64,000 nucleotides of DNA from Clarireedia homoeocarpa (GCA_001465935.1 LNKV01000022.1:248001-312000), one strand, 5' to 3'; positions 1 through 11,466 are shown, counted from the first letter of the stretch. Numbers and translations are program-made. Notes: generated by a model not told the origin, from the letters alone.

Positions 1-1821
1 CGACGAAGCTCTGTGTCGTCGATGGCCATTCTTCAGGGTTCCAGACTTCAGTTAAAATGTAGCAGATGGCAATAATTCATTGCTAGACTTAAGGGGAATC
101 ACGTGTGCATTTGGTTGATACAATGGAAGAGTTCGAGCTATCTAATCCTAAGAGGAACTGACAGGCTTGCCGCTTCAGCTATCCTCTGCCATGAGGCTCA
201 ACATTTTCTGTAATGCCATTGTTACGTCGACACAAATCCTAAATTCGGGTCCGACGGAAAACGAATTGCCAAAGGAAGGATGAACACACCCGTCGACTTG
301 TTATGACGATTGCTTTCCCCTCTACAAGCTAGGGAGCTTATGCGGACGGCTCCTAAAATGTGTAGCTATTCACTCGGGATCATTTTGGAGATCGCTGCAT
401 CGAAGGAAGATCAGGGCTCACAGGGAGCTTCGTCTAAGTATATGCCCAGACTAATTGCCAAAGGGAGGATGAGCACACGCATCGACTTGTTATGACGATT
501 GCTTTCCCCTCTACAAGCTAGGGAGCTTATGCGGACGGCTCCTAAAATGTGTAGCTATTCACTCGGGATCATTTTGGAGATCGCTGCATCGAAGGAAGAT
601 CAGGGCTCACAGGGAGCTTCGTCTAAGTATATGCCCAGACTAATTGCCAAAGGGAGGATGAGCACACGCATCGACTTGTTATGACGACGGCTTTGTATTC
701 TCCAAGCTAGGACTCCTATGCGGATGACTCCTAAAACGCGTAGTTATTCATTCAGTCAGAGATCATTTTGGAGATCGCTGCATTGAAGAACGATCAGGGC
801 GCACAAGGAGCGCTTCTACCGGAACCACTTGTGTCGTCATTCAGCTGAGGCGCATTGAAGGCTGTCAGATCCTCCCCGTACCTACTCAAAGGAGTTCCGG
901 TGTAAGATTGGCTTGACAACTGCTTCGAATAGCTTCGAATATCCTCCCTTGGCAACAATGTCGCGAATCTGTCAAGCTCTGCTGGGTCGAGATGCTACTG
1001 GTGCAAGAATAAATAAGTGTAGCCCCTGTAGTAAAGCCTCAAATTTGCCAGCCAATAAAATAGTAGAAAAGACATTCGAACTGTCGAATGATTGGTTGCT
1101 ACAGAAACAGATACTAGACGGCGACCACACTTATTTATCCCAACCACCAAGTATAGCTACGTAGAGACCCTCGCGTCCTTACGTTGTGCCGTTCTTGCCG
1201 TCGACCCCAACCTTTAGGCAGAACGTCATCCATCGGCCCAAGGTGGATCCTACGGTACGAAGTTTCGGGAAGTACAGTAGTAGCGCGGAATGTTACCAAA
1301 CACTGCCCCTCGCGTTGTCGCAAAACGTTGGGAGCGCAGGTTTAGGTTACTGTATCGCAGAAAACAATCATCGATGGACTTTTGGTACGAAGTACTTACA
1401 TACTTACATACTTCGTATGGAAAGAAGAATGAGGAGCCGCGTGGATTCTTAGAGAGAATGGCAGAATCTCAAAAGCATCGCCTCCAGGCTGATTCATAGG
1501 ATATCATGCAGGCAAATTTCAAGCCTCTTCATTGACTGCGCCTCGTCCTCAAGGCCAAAGTAAGGTTTCCTGTGTGTGAATAATGACCCCTCACTGCCAC
1601 GCCGAGAGACCACCGGGCTGCTTTCCTAGGAAATCTTCTCTTAGCGACAACTAACATAAGCTGGGAAACGTGAACAACTTCCCCTCTGTCATCTCCTCTG
1701 TCATCCCCTCTATCATCAATACATCACTCGTTGAATACCCCCTATTCAGTATTTCAGCGCAAGATCGATATACAGAAATAGAAGAACAGAAGCCAATAAA
1801 TACGCTACGCTAAGCACAGTA
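1..1821. other. Gene-free left end with tandem repeat
   Basis: I see no convincing gene here. The open frames begin at TTG or lack family signals, and several overlap on both strands between 1135 and 1500. The main content is the 189-bp repeat described separately. Short direct repeats of the type tacttacat lie near 1395-1412. The last 100-200 bases are probably the annexin promoter and leader: pyrimidine-rich tct/catc runs at about 1680-1740 precede the annexin ATG. Confidence 0.6.
263..815. repeat. 189-bp tandem repeat, about 3 copies
   Basis: Two essentially identical units start at 301 and 490 (motif ttatgacgattgctttcccc). A third, diverged unit starts at 679 and becomes ragged after about 750. 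The tail of an older unit is visible at about 263-300. The period is 189 nt, which is 63 codons, so each perfect unit carries the same 61-codon open frame, but those frames start at TTG rather than ATG and end in TGA. The near-identity of units 1 and 2 against the decay of the flanking copies implies a recent duplication inside an older array. No known transposon ends were seen. Confidence 0.9.
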
Positions 1822-3410
1822 ATGTCATTCCAGACTTACCCGCCGTACGGCGGACCAGGACGTCAGTTATTCAGATCCTCTTCTTTGCGATAAGTTCTAA
1901 CTCTAGCAGTCGCCCCGCAACCCAACTTCTCATCTCGTCCGAGTCGTAAGTTAAAGTCGCCTCCTGCAACGGTAGTGCGACATGAGCACCTTGCTGATTG
2001 TCAAGCAGATTCACCTCAACCATATCAACAATATCCCCCGCCTCGATCATCCCACAGCCCATATCCTCCACCCCAACAGCCGTACGGAGCTCCTCCTCAG
2101 CAGCAGCCATATCCACCACAACCACCGTACGGATATCCTCAACAACCATACGGCACCCCCAGTGGAGGAGCGCCAGCGCCATACCAACAATCGCCATACC
2201 CTTCACAACAACCAAATGCATATCCTCAGCCTTACGGTGCACCCGGCGGAGGAATGCCAGCGCTTTACCAGCAGCCATACCCCCCGCAACAACCAAATGC
2301 CTATCCTCAACCACCAGCGCCATATGGTGCTCCTATGAATTACGGCCAGCCTACCCCTCCGTCGCCCGGTTATGAGCTATTGCCACAGCTGCCATCGATA
2401 CCTTACAATGCCGACCTTGATGCAAGAGCTTTGCGAAAAGCCATGAAGGGTTTCGGAACTGATGAGAAAACTCTCATAGACGTACTCCACAACAAGGGCC
2501 CATTACAAATTGAAATTTTGCGCGAAACGTTCTTCAACATGTTTAAGAGGAGGTTGTTAGCCGATGTGGAAAGCGAGACAAGCTCATGGTTCAGAGAAGG
2601 CCTTGCTGCGATTATTCGCGGACCGCTTCTGCAAGATTGCCACTTACTTTACAATGCAATGGACGGGCTTGGAACGAAAGAGTCACTATTGAATGAAGTT
2701 TTACTTGGGAGGTCGAATGCAGACATCAGAGCCATCAAGACAACATATGAGAAACGATACCGGAGAAGACTAATAGATGACATCAAGGGCGACTTGAGCG
2801 CCGATACCGAAAGACACTTTTTGATGGTATTGGAGGCCAATAGAAACGAGGACAGTGCACCGGTTATTCCACAAGATGTCGATAGAGATGTTGCAACTCT
2901 TTGGGGCGCAACGGAAGCCATTCGCGGCAAGGATCGGCTCACAGTTTGTGAGATCTTCACCAAAAGGAGTGACAATCAGCTCCGAGCTATTGCGCACACT
3001 TACCAGCAGAAGCACGGAAAGCCATTAGAGTGGGTCATCAAGAAGGTACGTTCATGCTCCCCACGACGGAGAGCCTTTTACTGATGTTCAAACAGGAATT
3101 TAGGGGTCATATGGAAGACGCACTTCTATATCAACTTAGAACTGCTATGGATAAGGCAATGCGCGATGCTAATCTTCTTGAAGCCTCCATGAAAGGATTT
3201 GGAACGAAAGACCACCTTCTTATCGCACGTGTGGTGAAAATCCACTGGGATCCAAGACATATGGGACAGGTCAAGGGAGCATATCAACACGCTTTCGGCA
3301 GGAGTTTATCCTCCCGGATCTCTTCCGATACCAGTGGTGATTACGAGAGATTGATGGTCAAGTGTGTCGAATTCAGCGATTATGTACAACCTGGTATATC
3401 TTGGTTCTAA
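1822..3410 (+). CDS. Annexin with long proline/glutamine/tyrosine-rich N-terminus
   Basis: Annexins bind acidic membrane phospholipids in a Ca2+-dependent way. Inferred exons are 1822..1861, 2006..3045 and 3096..3410 (464 aa). The first intron has donor gtcagt and a NAGNAG acceptor (aagcag), so residue 14 may be P or a P-D pair may become H. Residues 1-140 are a low-complexity YPPQQP/YGAP region as in annexin VII/XI-type and fungal AnxC-type proteins. Four annexin repeats follow. Repeat 1 has GFGT at about 162, repeat 2 has GLGT at about 232, repeat 3 is degenerate (AIRGKDRL instead of GxGT) at about 314, and repeat 4 has GFGT at about 394 in the last exon. The type II Ca2+ loops of repeats 1, 2 and 4 look intact, so membrane binding is likely retained. 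The N-terminal tail is expected to be disordered. Family assignment is secure; the exact first exon is inferred. Confidence 0.9.
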
Positions 3411-5602
3411 TCGATGAGTATCAAGGATTGCTTTCGTGGGAGTCATGACTAATGATTTGGAATTTGGGCGTTTATGAGTTTGGGATTTGGATCAGGGACA
3501 ATGGATGATACCAGGGTCATGACTTTTAGAAGGGTTGGTGAGCAATCGCCATTGAGGAAGAAATTCGCCGAGCCTGGATCTGGGTTGGTTTTTTAATTGA
3601 AAGTCAATTTTTAGAAGTTTATCTCTGAGATAATCACTTGTGTATTTTCTAAATGTTGACAAACAGGTTTCTTGGCATGTTGGTTGGAATTCGCCACTGC
3701 ACTCCCTTTTCGTTTCCCACTCGGGAAAGCCAACATTGCCACTGCCGAATTCTAACTTGGCGACTTCGCTACATCCTTCGTAAATATTAACTTCAACACT
3801 AGATTAAACTTCTCGAATGATGTTTTTAAAGGATCCGAAGAAGCTTTTCTTTAGAGAACTACACTACCCTGCACCTGCATAAAGCCTCACTCGCCGTTTT
3901 CAACATGAACTTAAAGGAGCCGTCGCACGGTAACACGGTGTGTAAAAAAATATATACGCAGCAGAGGCATTGAACCAAATCCTAAGAACCTGTACGATCT
4001 GGTCGGGTCTGGTTTTTTTTTTTCGTCTGGTCTGGCGTTGGCCGACTTCAACGAGGCCCGGCGCTTGATCTGTGCTTCGGTGTAACTGTCATCTAGGAGA
4101 CTAATTTACAGTTCTGACACGCAGCAGTTCTGGAAGATGACTAATTCGGAGAATATATTTTCTTACTGACGATCTGAATACTGAGCATATGCATTGCAGG
4201 GAGATTTTCAGGATTCAGATGAACAGGCGCTCTCATAGCTTCGGTTTTCAGTCGCTTCGATGTCTCGTAGTTGGGCATTGTCGTATGGGTGTTAGAATCA
4301 ACAACACGCGTTGTAAGATCTTACATGGTTCAATCGAAGCCCTCCAAAGCGAAGCTAATAAGTTATGGAGAAGTTTTGTTTCATTATTTGTGGCCCGCGG
4401 TACACGATTTCTAATCACCCAATTGGGACGATAGAAACGAAGGATTGATTACTTTGTAACAATACACCGCCTGAACACAGTACCGCTTTCTGTCCATCCG
4501 CGTACGAGGTAGAACACACGAAGTAGAACACACAAAGTAGAACACACAAAGTAGAACATACGAAAGTACACAGTTCTACCTACCCCCGTTAACAGAGTGG
4601 ACAGATAACCTTGGACAGCACAGCCAGGACAATTGATGCGACCTACTTTGTTAGGCCCCTTTCTTCTAAGCTCGGGGATATCGTCAACCGGGTTTCATAG
4701 AGCATAGATTCTGCCTCGACTATTTTTATCACTTCGCTGCATCCATCGCATTAATACAGTAAAGCAGCAATAATAGCCACTTAACCATAATACCCTCCTC
4801 AATCTGACTCAATTAACTCTGTGTTCCACACTAGATTACTTCTTTGTGTTCTCATTCGTTCATCCTCCAACGCTTGTATTTGGGATAAGAGAACTGAGTT
4901 AAGCGCTAAGTTCAAATCAATATTAATATAGTATAATTAAGCAGAAGTGCATTCCTAGAAACGCGCTAGCAGGTTTTAGTTTAGAGTTTTTATTATACTA
5001 TTAATTGATTAATTATTCAATAATAACCCTCGATTTCCTTTTTTTTCCACTGTTCTTTTCTATTCTGTCAACTCTCTTTTCACGACCCGTCAGACGCGAA
5101 AGAATTCTGCTATCGAAAGAGGATCTTGTCTGTGAGTGTTTTCTGAGGCCTTCGAGTTGATTGTTTATGTCGGGCTTGCAAAAATTATATCGCGATCAAG
5201 CAAGTCGCAGAAATGCCTGCCGGATGAATGCTAATGGGCCTGGATGAATGCTAATGAGCCTTAATGAGTAGATTACATCGCGGAGCGCCAGAATTCGCAT
5301 GGTTTTCTGACAGATTCCCGTTCTTCGATCGTCCAAACTCCTTCAAAAAAAAAATTTCCCTTTCATCCATACTCGCGCAACACATAGGCGTTTTTAACAG
5401 ATTAGGATTAAAGAACAAACCTTCTCACATGACATAAAGTCACATGCTTCTGTAACACTTTCGGAACAGAGTTTAGTACTGCTGCTTGAGAGCTTTTTAG
5501 AGAGGATTACGGGTGCAGTGGTCCAAACCTATATATTTAAAACTGTAGTTTGGGGTTGGTAAGTCTTGATAGTCAAGTCTACACCCGAATTTGGAGCCAG
5601 CG
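3411..5602. other. Intergenic, AT-rich patch, no gene seen
   Basis: No supported gene. An 81-codon frame at 4189..4434 has no recognisable features. There is a T-rich/A+T-rich patch at about 4905-5045, a 14-bp minisatellite at 4509-4564, and a poly-A/T run near 5345. The final part (about 5400-5600) should hold the promoter of the zinc-finger gene. Confidence 0.55.
4509..4564. repeat. 14-bp minisatellite, 4 copies
   Basis: The unit gtagaacacacaaa starts at 4509, 4523, 4537 and 4551, with one or two substitutions in the outer copies. Confidence 0.9.
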
Positions 5603-8523
5603 ATGTCATTGGGACCGACTGAGCGAGAAGAGTCCAAGGCGGCAGACGCGGCAGACACAATTAGGGTAGAGGTTGCTGGTCATCCGAGCACATCAAAGTC
5701 TACTGTAGTAGATGGAGATCAGGAGAGGATGGAGGTCATATCGAACGATGACAGGACAAGTCACCGTTCTATGGACGCTAGCGAACAAACCGACTCCGTG
5801 TTCACACACGAATCAAACCCGACATCCGCTAGCTCAACCGAGCAATTCGAGGTCGTCATGGGAGATGTGACCGACCGCGCTGTAGATGGCAATACCCCAA
5901 AGCATGGTTCCAAAACCGCAGTTGAGCTTCGACCACATCCTCAGGCGTTGGCCTCAAACGTTCAATACCAGATGAACCACAAGGATAACAAATTGCTAGA
6001 AGGATCGTCCAACCCACGGAAACGGAAAAGTTCGCAATCTATGCATAGCATTCATGACTATGAATCTGTAAAAGAGTCCACGTCCCTCGGATCGCACAGG
6101 ACTTCCCATCATGGAGAGCTCTCTACTCCAGGTCATGTTTCCGCCCCGTCTCACAATTCTGAGGGAAGCACCGAAGCTCGACATGTTGAACCTAGTGCAC
6201 TCACTTCGGAAAAAATTGAAGAGGAAAGAGCACGATTGAAGGCGGTATTGGTGCAAACGTCTCCTGAAGTGGCACAGATGGTTTTGCGTGAGCAATGGAG
6301 GAATTTTCTTTTCCCGTCTGGCAGAGACAACGATGACAACTTGTCATTCATACTCCGCGCGGGGTTGAAGAACGGAACCAGTAATGCTATCACGCGCGTT
6401 TTCAAGGACCATGCTGTCTTCAAAGAACCCCTCGTCGGTGCCGTTAGCAAAAGACAAGTTGTCGTTGAACGAGTTCTCAAGAATGCTTCTCCCAACCAGC
6501 TCTCGGATCTTGTGCCCAGTAGAGTCTTGGATCAGGTACTTGCGGAACGGTTAAAGCATGTTCCTGCGAAAACACTCATAAGGTGGTTGGCTGAGGCAGA
6601 TCGATTGGGCTACAGTCTTGATGATATTCTCGATGAGGCTGACGAAAGTGTCATTCCCAAAGTGCCCAGTCGAGCTCAAAGTCACGACAATGAAGATGTA
6701 GAGATGACCCATGATGAGCCTAAACCTGTACAGGTATCCTTGGATCCCCTGCAAGCAGATCAGGAGCGTGTAATCGCCCAACAACGAGTTCAGCTCGAAG
6801 GCCGCACTTCCGTACGGTCACCATCACCACAGAACTCTTTGACATGTCCAACATGCTTTTATAAATTCGACAACATCAAGGGTTATAGCTTCGTAAGTCC
6901 TCGTGCTCGAGTATGATGTGATGAAACTTACAAACATTAGCATATAACGAAGAAAATATGTACAAAAGCACAACCCACTGGATTACGATTTTATTGTGAG
7001 AATTGCGCACAAGGTTTTACAACCAAGCAAGGAAAATTATATGTGTGTTTACTCTATCTAATTTCTTTGAGACCACAGCTAAACTTTTGAAGCATGAAAA
7101 GAAGCGTGTTTGTACCGGTGAAGAAGATGGCGGTGAACCATCGCCCACAGAACCATCACTTCAAGAACAAGAGCCCATGGTCAGCACAGCTTCGGATCCT
7201 CACTTTGCTGCACCTCATCCAATGCGGCCCCGCGAACCATTACCACCAGTTCACGCATATGTTCCACCTCCACTCCACACTCCGAAGATTGCAAAGCAGG
7301 TGTCATCATCCATACCAGGATCACCTCTAGACGGGAACTTCCGACAATCGCCCTCCGAGCTTGATCCAGCCAAACTTGCTGCTCTCAATGCAGCCCTCGA
7401 CGAAGTCGAAGAACGATATCAAATCGCCTTAGCTACCATTCCCGCGGACTTCACCCCCGAAGAGCGAGAAAGGCGCATGGTATCCCTCAAGAACGGGAAC
7501 GCGTCTCGGAAATCCCAAATCCGGAAATCCTTCGGCGTCACCCTGCGCATGCGCGAGAAAGACAAAGAAGCGAACAAGAGATTCAAAGACAGTGTTGGCT
7601 CATCACTTACGAATAGTACTACCACCTCCAACCGATTCGAAGAATTCAGAGCCCCTCCGTCTTCATCTGCTTCTACAAGTCAGCCGAGACCACCGCCGCC
7701 TGCTCGTGTGGCGGCTGAGAGGGAGGCTGAGCGTGCTCCTCATTCTTTCTCGCCTATCAATGCTTCGCAGGCGCCTCGTCCACCGCCTTTATACGTATCT
7801 AGCCACCCGCCTCAACCGCCTCATGCACAACATCCTCCCCCACGAACTTACTCCCCTAACTATCCTCCGCCTCCACAGCTCGCTGCTCGACGTCCATCAC
7901 CACCCTCCCAGACTCAGTCCCAATCCCAACCGCCCCCACATTCGCAACATCCTCATCACCCTCGACTCCCTCCTCCTCAAACCATCCACAACTACGACCG
8001 AGCCGGTCACCCCCCATATCCCCACCATTCCACTTCCACTTCCACTTCCACACCCCCTCTTCCCTCCATGGCTCTCTCCAGACAAGACGAGGATCTAGAA
8101 CGCGATTACCGCGCGCAAAAGCGCCTGAAAAGCAGTCCGCAACCAACACCGCAAGACAGGACATCAAGATCCTTCCAGCCGGCACCGCTGCATGTGCAGA
8201 GCTCTCGCACGCATGGTAGTGAGAGTGGAGGAGAGAGTCGGCCGAGCTCGGCTGGATCGGTGGGGCCGGCAAAGAAAGTTCCGGTCAGGAAGCTGCAGAG
8301 GATGTGGGAGGCGTTGAACGGGAGTCCGAGCTCAAACGCGAATAGGAGTTCGATAGATAGGGAGAGGGAAAGGGAGAGGGAGAGGGAGAGGGATGAGAGG
8401 GCGGGAACAGGAACGGGAAAGGGAACGGCGACGGAGAAGGGGATGGGTGTGGAAATGCTGTTGAATAAGGGGAAGGAGAGGGAGAGTGAGATTGTGGGTA
8501 GTGAGGGGGGGAGTGCTGATTGA
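5603..8523 (+). CDS. Tandem C2HC zinc-finger protein with proline-rich C-terminal half
   Basis: Inferred exons are 5603..6892, 6941..7042 and 7093..8523 (940 aa). I chose ATG 5603 because the longer open frame begins at a TTG. Residues 1-200 are polar and low complexity. Residues about 215-360 form a conserved-looking helical region containing VLREQWRNFLFPSG. Two identical-spacing fingers follow: C415-x2-C418-x12-H431-x5-C437 and C449-x2-C452-x12-H465-x5-C471. Residues about 540-600 are charged and helical (EERYQIALATIPADFTPEER). The rest is P/S/Q-rich and disordered, ending in an RERERE run from a gagagg repeat. Both introns fall directly before the zinc-binding His codon, in phase 0, and the predicted joins restore the finger spacing exactly, which supports the model. 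The fingers suggest nucleic-acid or protein binding; I do not recognise a named family. Confidence 0.8.
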
Positions 8524-9051
8524 TTGAGTGCTGAGATGGTGATTCAGTGGAGAGAGAGAGAGAGAGAGAGTATTCTCATTTATGGAAGGTAGAACACGAC
8601 GGGCTTTTAGGTTTGGGAATCTTGAATATTGACTTTGTAGTATGTATGTGATATTTTGTCTTGGTTCAGACTCTTTTGTATAATGAGGGATGGCTTTTTT
8701 TTTTACAAAAAAAAACAAATGGCGCTTGATGGTTATATAGTTTGGAGTGAGTAAATAAATGACGACTGGTTGATGAGATCCATATTTAAACTCGGAGAAT
8801 AAAATAAGTATATTGGGTCAGGGTCATGGTCCGACGATCTTGCGCTGAACTGCACTCCAGCGCCGACGCTTTACAATAATGCATGTAGTTGCAAGTCCCG
8901 GCATTCGAAGCTTAAAGCATTCTATTGCTGATTGATATCTTATATGTAATAATGAAATGAGTCCGTGGTATCACGCGAAGCCAACATCGGATAATTTGGG
9001 TGTAGTAACTAGTACAGTACTTGCATATAAATAGATAGATGTATTATCATA
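8524..9051. other. Convergent 3' region, (ga)n microsatellite
   Basis: This is the 3' flank between the plus-strand zinc-finger gene and the minus-strand nucleotidyltransferase-fold gene. It contains an (ag)n run at about 8550-8570 and a t/a homopolymer pair at about 8694-8716 that could form a hairpin. No gene was seen. Confidence 0.6.
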
Positions 9052-10365
9052 TTATTGTATTGCATCATCTAGTAGATTCCCCTTCCCCTTCCCCTTCTCG
9101 TTGTCCTTCTTAGCTTTCTCTATCATCGCCTCCCTATGCCTACCTTCTTGTCTAGCCACGCCAATCCTCCCCGCCTCGTGCCAATTTTCCGCCACAAACC
9201 GTGCAACAAGCTCAAGATTATAAAACCCGTGCTCATCCTTCATTGCAGCTTTCGGAATCGTCCCCTCGAACTCCTCTCCGTCTATAATAACCCCCTTAAG
9301 CATCCTGAGTGCAGCAGACCGTATCTGTCCATCTACACCTTCGGTGGGTATATTCTTTTTCAGTACATCTCTTGTAAGCTCATCCATATGTCTCGCAAGA
9401 GTCCACTCCCGTAATCTGGTCATATACTCTTCCCTGATGCCAAATTTCTCAAAAGCGTCCTCGCGTATCTCTTCCCTCGTCATCTTCGCAACTTTATATC
9501 GCCCTTCCTCACGACATCGCGGTATGAATTCCTCAATCCATGCCCGAAATATCGGTCTCTGAGCCATCCTCTTCCGATCATTATGCTTCAACTTCTTCTT
9601 CCCGTTCTCTCCCCCTTCCTGACCCTCTGCGCCCTTCTCATTCCCATCCCCATCCCCATCCCCCTCCTCCTTCACCCAAAACATCCGACACCCCGCAGCC
9701 CACTCATACATCTCCTCCCTCCCCCCAAACGGCCTCCACCACCTCTCCGCCTCCAACCCCAAAAACTCCAATATCCTCCGCGGCTCATCCGTCATAAATA
9801 CCATACTCTTCTTCCGATCCAGCAGCTCAATCTCCGGGATCCGGATATAGAGACCATGGTTATTCACCGTGAGGCCATATGGTCGGACGGTTGTTCCGAG
9901 AATATTCCATAGGTCGCCGTGCGCAGAGTGGAACATTTCCCAGTCGAATTCTTGCTGGGATTTACAGATGTGTACGTCTACTTGTATATACTTGTCTTCT
10001 CCTGCGCTCTCATAGTCTATTTGGGCTTTCTCATTTGGTAAGTCATCTGTGCTTGCGTCGTCACGCGGCCAGGGAAGGGCGAAATTAATGGTTGGGTTGC
10101 TTTTCTCTTTGATCCACGCTTTTGCGTTCAGAGCTTGTTTGAGCTTTTCCGCAACAGGGACATTTGGAGGGAAAGCCTGGGCGATAGGTAGCGCAACCAG
10201 AATGTCGATGTCGCCGTATGTTGTCTTCCCGGGCCCTTCGATGGCACTGGAGACTTTGGAGTAGTAGTTGCAGAGAATAGCTTGGGTTTGTTTGAGAACG
10301 TTGTTGTAGATTGAGAAGCTCATGCGGGGGGTGTGGAAGCGGGAGGCGAATGCTTGACCACCCAT
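9052..10365 (-). CDS. Nucleotidyltransferase-fold protein (Pol beta-like superfamily)
   Basis: Single-exon frame of 437 aa from ATG 10365. An in-frame extension to 10428 would need a less plausible start lying in TC-rich leader sequence. The N-terminus has the nucleotidyltransferase signature: S39-S40 and G44-x-G46 followed by G51-D52-I-D54, with a third carboxylate in a later strand at D130 (IQVDVHI). That gives a complete-looking metal-binding triad. Residues about 215-260 carry several Trp residues (AERWWRPFGG, EEMYEWAAG). Residues about 262-285 are a low-complexity GDGDGN/EGQEGGENGKKK insert. The C-terminus is basic and K/G-rich. The substrate cannot be told from sequence; relatives in the superfamily include poly(A) polymerases, tRNA nucleotidyltransferases and 2'-5' OAS-like enzymes. 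It is convergent with the zinc-finger gene. No introns were needed. Confidence 0.65.
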   Translation of the reverse strand: MGGQAFASRFHTPRMSFSIYNNVLKQTQAILCNYYSKVSSAIEGPGKTTYGDIDILVALPIAQAFPPNVPVAEKLKQALNAKAWIKEKSNPTINFALPWPRDDASTDDLPNEKAQIDYESAGEDKYIQVDVHICKSQQEFDWEMFHSAHGDLWNILGTTVRPYGLTVNNHGLYIRIPEIELLDRKKSMVFMTDEPRRILEFLGLEAERWWRPFGGREEMYEWAAGCRMFWVKEEGDGDGDGNEKGAEGQEGGENGKKKLKHNDRKRMAQRPIFRAWIEEFIPRCREEGRYKVAKMTREEIREDAFEKFGIREEYMTRLREWTLARHMDELTRDVLKKNIPTEGVDGQIRSAALRMLKGVIIDGEEFEGTIPKAAMKDEHGFYNLELVARFVAENWHEAGRIGVARQEGRHREAMIEKAKKDNEKGKGKGNLLDDAIQ

Positions 10366-11142
10366 GGTGATGGTAATGAGTGATAGTGATGGTGATGAGG
10401 GATGGTGATACAGGCAGAAAGTGCACACACTATTGTATAGACCAGCTTCAACTTCAGGTATTAATTATGCTGTGTTCAGCCAAGCACATGAAGAGGAAGA
10501 AAGGAATGTGAGTCACCGAACACGGAATGGATATTGGGCATCCTTTCAGTTCATCGTCGAGTTCTTGAAATTGACCGTTGAATTAATGTACTACATATTT
10601 GTTGGTTGTTCTGGTAAGGCTGAAATCCTGTAGCCATGGGGAAGGGAAGGGTATTAGTCACTCAGGGCAAAAGGCAATGTTCGGCCGGGGTATTCCCATT
10701 TGGCTGGCTACCAAAGCGGTCGAGTACCTGACGACCGGTCGGCAACCAGTCATACTGTCCATGAGATCCCATATAGATAGCTCGTTGAGAGATGACTTTT
10801 AAAAGCACAGGAACGAAGTATTGCGCGCAGAAGTAGCCCGGTAAGTTGCTCCGGTATGTCCAGCTTGCTGGTCTTCAGCTCAGGAATTGGCGGCGTAATG
10901 GGCTCTCACTCCAGTAGTAGAACGCGCAAAGAAGTGAAACAATCTACCGCTTTTTCGCATGAGATAGAAGCCAGTCAAGTGCGTAAATTTCATAAATTTC
11001 ATCGCCATCTAAATAGAAACGAAGAAAGCATTCTCGTATTCAGCCAATTTGCCCTGCAGTCGCATAACATAATTCTCCCATTATGAATACCATACGCCTT
11101 GTTCTCCGCGCCCTCGTTCAGATCCGCTCCAGGCTCTCACGC
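10366..11142. other. Intergenic, no gene seen
   Basis: This stretch lies between the start of the nucleotidyltransferase-fold gene and the 3' end of the TMA7-like gene. The short frames here (for example 10856..11086) show no family signal. The part next to 10366 is likely the promoter; it carries a tga/tgg-rich low-complexity leader. Confidence 0.5.
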
Positions 11143-11466
11143 TCATTTAGCTTTGCCGCCCTTTTTGATACCCTGCTGTCCCATTTTCATAGCACCGGGC
11201 TTTTGGGCCGCCTTGCGCGCTTCGTCGTTTGCTTTCTTCTCTATATGGCATATCGGTCAATATGGATATCGGTGCGATCTGCAGAGAAGCAGACTTGCCT
11301 GCTAGTAGCTTCGCCTTGTGCGCCTTGTCTTCATCATCTTCCTCCACCACCTTCTTCTTTGGCTTCTTGTTGTGAATTGGATTTGTGCCGTTTCCGCCTG
11401 TGGAATTCTTTGGTCAGTATGGTATGCTGGCTTGGACAATGTGGATGGCAAATACGAACCAGCCAT
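11143..11466 (-). CDS. TMA7: TMA7-like small basic protein, three exons, one GC-AG intron
   Basis: This gene becomes visible only after splicing. Minus-strand exons are 11460..11466 (7 nt, ATG GCT G), 11299..11397 and 11143..11240, giving 67 aa. Intron 1 has donor gttcgt, a tactgac branch point and acceptor ccacag. Intron 2 uses a GC donor (G|GCAAGT, fitting the known AG|GCAAGT consensus of GC-AG introns), a ttgacc branch point and acceptor atatag. The product is Lys-rich: a Gly-rich start, NKKPKKK, an acidic EEDDEDKAHKAK stretch, then KKANDEARKAAQK and a GQQGIKKGGKAK end. The acidic centre with EDKA-x-KAK and the G-x-GIKK-x-GKK-like tail match the TMA7/CCDC72 family (about 64 aa, ribosome-associated). 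Family assignment rests on remembered consensus only. It is divergent from the Prp4 gene, with 548 nt between the start codons. Confidence 0.65.

Noticed and set aside
310..684. Two identical 61-codon open frames as a tandem gene pair
   Set aside because: They begin at TTG, not ATG, and are created by the 189-bp repeat period; no domain signal.
4905..5045. AT-rich patch as a transposon relic mutated by RIP
   Set aside because: No terminal repeats, no coding remnants, and I could not measure a dinucleotide bias by eye.
7856..8272. Minus-strand frames opposite the proline-rich half of the zinc-finger gene
   Set aside because: These are antisense shadows of low-complexity coding sequence.
9540..9912. 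Proline-rich plus-strand frames opposite the nucleotidyltransferase-fold gene
   Set aside because: They are reverse-strand shadows of the Gly/Asp/Glu/Lys insert.
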